From positions 1-7,734 of the forward strand of contig JAQGKJ010000401.1 of the NCBI GenBank assembly GCA_028290165.1: DNA of 7,734 bases, read 5' to 3'. Under the pieces are notes generated by a model that worked only from the letters and a program-made list of their open reading frames with translations, was not told the DNA's origin and searched no databases. Source of the DNA: Bradyrhizobium sp. (lineage in GTDB: Bacteria; Pseudomonadota; Alphaproteobacteria; Rhizobiales; Xanthobacteraceae). This document shows positions 7,251 through 7,734 of the stretch, piece by piece. Position 1 is the first letter of the stretch; each line of letters starts with the position of its first letter. The translations under genes were made by a program, and so were the position numbers.

Positions 7251-7264
7251 ATAGAATGTGCCTT
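7251..7264. promoter_or_regulatory. Motif shared with the glt promoter region (peptidase copy)
   Basis: ATAGAATGTGCCTT is the partner of the site at 4337-4350, with one mismatch and the same orientation. It ends about 82 bases before the peptidase start and overlaps the possible -10 box of that gene. The two sites could place the peptidase-MFS and glt units under the same control. Confidence 0.4.
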
Positions 7265-7287
7265 GCCAAAGTCAGGGGGAATGCAAC

Positions 7288-7321
7288 AATTTCCAACCAA
7301 CAGGAATTTCCAACCAATAGG
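7288..7321. repeat. 17-bp tandem direct repeat, candidate regulator site
   Basis: AATTTCCAACCAACAGG (7288-7304) is followed at once by AATTTCCAACCAATAGG (7305-7321), with one mismatch in 17. GGAATTTCC at the junction is a near-perfect palindrome. The repeat lies 62 bases before the monooxygenase start and about 120 before the peptidase start, where a regulator could act on both promoters. It is AT-richer than its surroundings. Function is inferred from position only. Confidence 0.55.
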
Positions 7322-7383
7322 CCGGCATTCAAACCGGGTGAATTCAGGGATACTCTGCGGCGGGCGCCCAGGGCTTTTCGATC

Positions 7384-7734
7384 ATGAAAAAAGAAATCCG
7401 GCTCAATGCTTTTGCTATGAACTGCGTCGCGCATCAATCGCCGGGGCTGTGGACCCATCCGCGCGACCGCACCAGCGAATATAACCGGCTGCCGTACTGG
7501 ATCGATCTGGCGAAGACGCTGGAGCGCGGGCGGTTCGACGGGCTTTTTCTTGCGGATGTGCTCGGCGTCTACGACGTGTTCGGCAACAGCCCGGATGCGG
7601 CCTTGCGCAACGCCACGCAAACGCCTTGCAACGATCCGCAGCTGCTGATCCCGGCGATGGCCGCGGTGACCGAAAATCTCGGCTTTGGGGTGACTTCCAA
7701 CCTGTCCTACGAGCCGCCGTACACATTCGCGCGG
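7384..7734 (+). CDS. NtaA/SnaA/DszA-type FMN-dependent monooxygenase, N-terminal part
   Basis: The first 117 residues of a luciferase-like flavin-dependent monooxygenase; family members have about 440-450, so three quarters lie past the right edge. These enzymes take reduced FMN from a partner reductase and oxidise substrates such as nitrilotriacetate, EDTA, pristinamycin precursors or organosulfur compounds. The N-terminus is typical of the family: NAFAMNCVAHQSPGLWTHPR at 8-27, YWIDLAKTLERGRFDGLFLA at 38-57 (first strands and helix of the TIM barrel), DVLGVYDVF at 58-66, and LLIPAMAAVTENLGFGVTSN at 87-106. The frame stays open to the last base. The ATG is preceded by AGGG. It is the only plus-strand gene in the window and diverges from the peptidase. 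The substrate is unknown. Confidence 0.9.
   Translation, partial: MKKEIRLNAFAMNCVAHQSPGLWTHPRDRTSEYNRLPYWIDLAKTLERGRFDGLFLADVLGVYDVFGNSPDAALRNATQTPCNDPQLLIPAMAAVTENLGFGVTSNLSYEPPYTFAR

Larger units (their letters stand above)
7169..7383. promoter_or_regulatory. Divergent intergenic region between the peptidase and the monooxygenase
   Basis: These 215 bases must hold promoters for both the minus-strand peptidase-MFS unit and the plus-strand monooxygenase. The minus strand has a possible pair, CTGACT and TATCGT (7248-7253), spaced by 16 bases. The plus strand has a weak -10-like GATACT at 7349-7354 and an AGGG Shine-Dalgarno sequence at 7370-7373, ten bases before the ATG. The region also carries a 17-bp tandem repeat and the motif shared with the glt promoter. 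No convincing small gene was seen. Confidence 0.55.

Noticed and set aside
7169..7300. N-terminal extension of the peptidase to an upstream in-frame start at 7300
   Set aside because: The extra 44 residues resemble no M20 N-terminus and cross the tandem repeat and promoter motif, while the ATG at 7168 has a good Shine-Dalgarno sequence.
7280..7310. Sigma-54 promoter before the peptidase (TTGGAAATTGTTGCA on the minus strand)
   Set aside because: The GG and GC elements are eight bases apart rather than the required ten.

Overview
This window looks like the chromosome of a GC-rich alphaproteobacterium, most likely Bradyrhizobium or a close relative in the Hyphomicrobiales. The GC-rich third codon positions, the protein families, and a palindromic intergenic repeat at the left edge whose GGAATC/GATTCC and CCCCGGAATGAC parts I recognise from Bradyrhizobium genomes all point this way. 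The assignment rests on recognition, not on a search.

Seven genes lie on the minus strand and read right to left: an M20-family metallopeptidase (7168 to 5783), an MHS-type MFS symporter (5739 to 4435), two tandem GltI-like glutamate/aspartate binding proteins (4281 to 3364 and 3239 to 2322), two permeases GltJ (2256 to 1525) and GltK (1517 to 825), and the ATPase GltL (814 to 82). The last five form a gltI-gltI-gltJ-gltK-gltL operon with the gene order of E. coli gltIJKL plus one extra binding protein. On the plus strand, diverging from the peptidase across a 215-bp gap, is the start of an NtaA/SnaA/DszA-type flavin-dependent monooxygenase (7384 to the right edge).

The genes suggest a nutrient-acquisition locus. 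The peptidase would release an amino acid or similar acid from a peptide or amide, the MHS symporter would import an organic acid or zwitterion, and the Glt system would import acidic amino acids. The shared substrate is inference only.

Two genes are broken. The ATPase has one extra base in a run of seven A (coding strand), which separates Walker A from the signature motif and Walker B. The peptidase has an in-frame TAG at codon 386 of 461, where CAG (Gln) would be expected, and this removes the last metal-ligand histidine. Either the locus is decaying or the sequence contains errors.

Other points of note are the tandem binding-protein duplication (about 83% identical by hand count, with flanks duplicated too), an inverted repeat that overlaps the likely glt promoter, a 13-of-14-base motif shared by the promoter regions of the glt operon and the peptidase, a 17-bp tandem repeat in the divergent intergenic region, and a cloverleaf-like repeat downstream of gltL. 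I found no RNA genes, insertion sequences, CRISPR arrays or novel defence systems, and no stretch longer than 300 bases without a gene.
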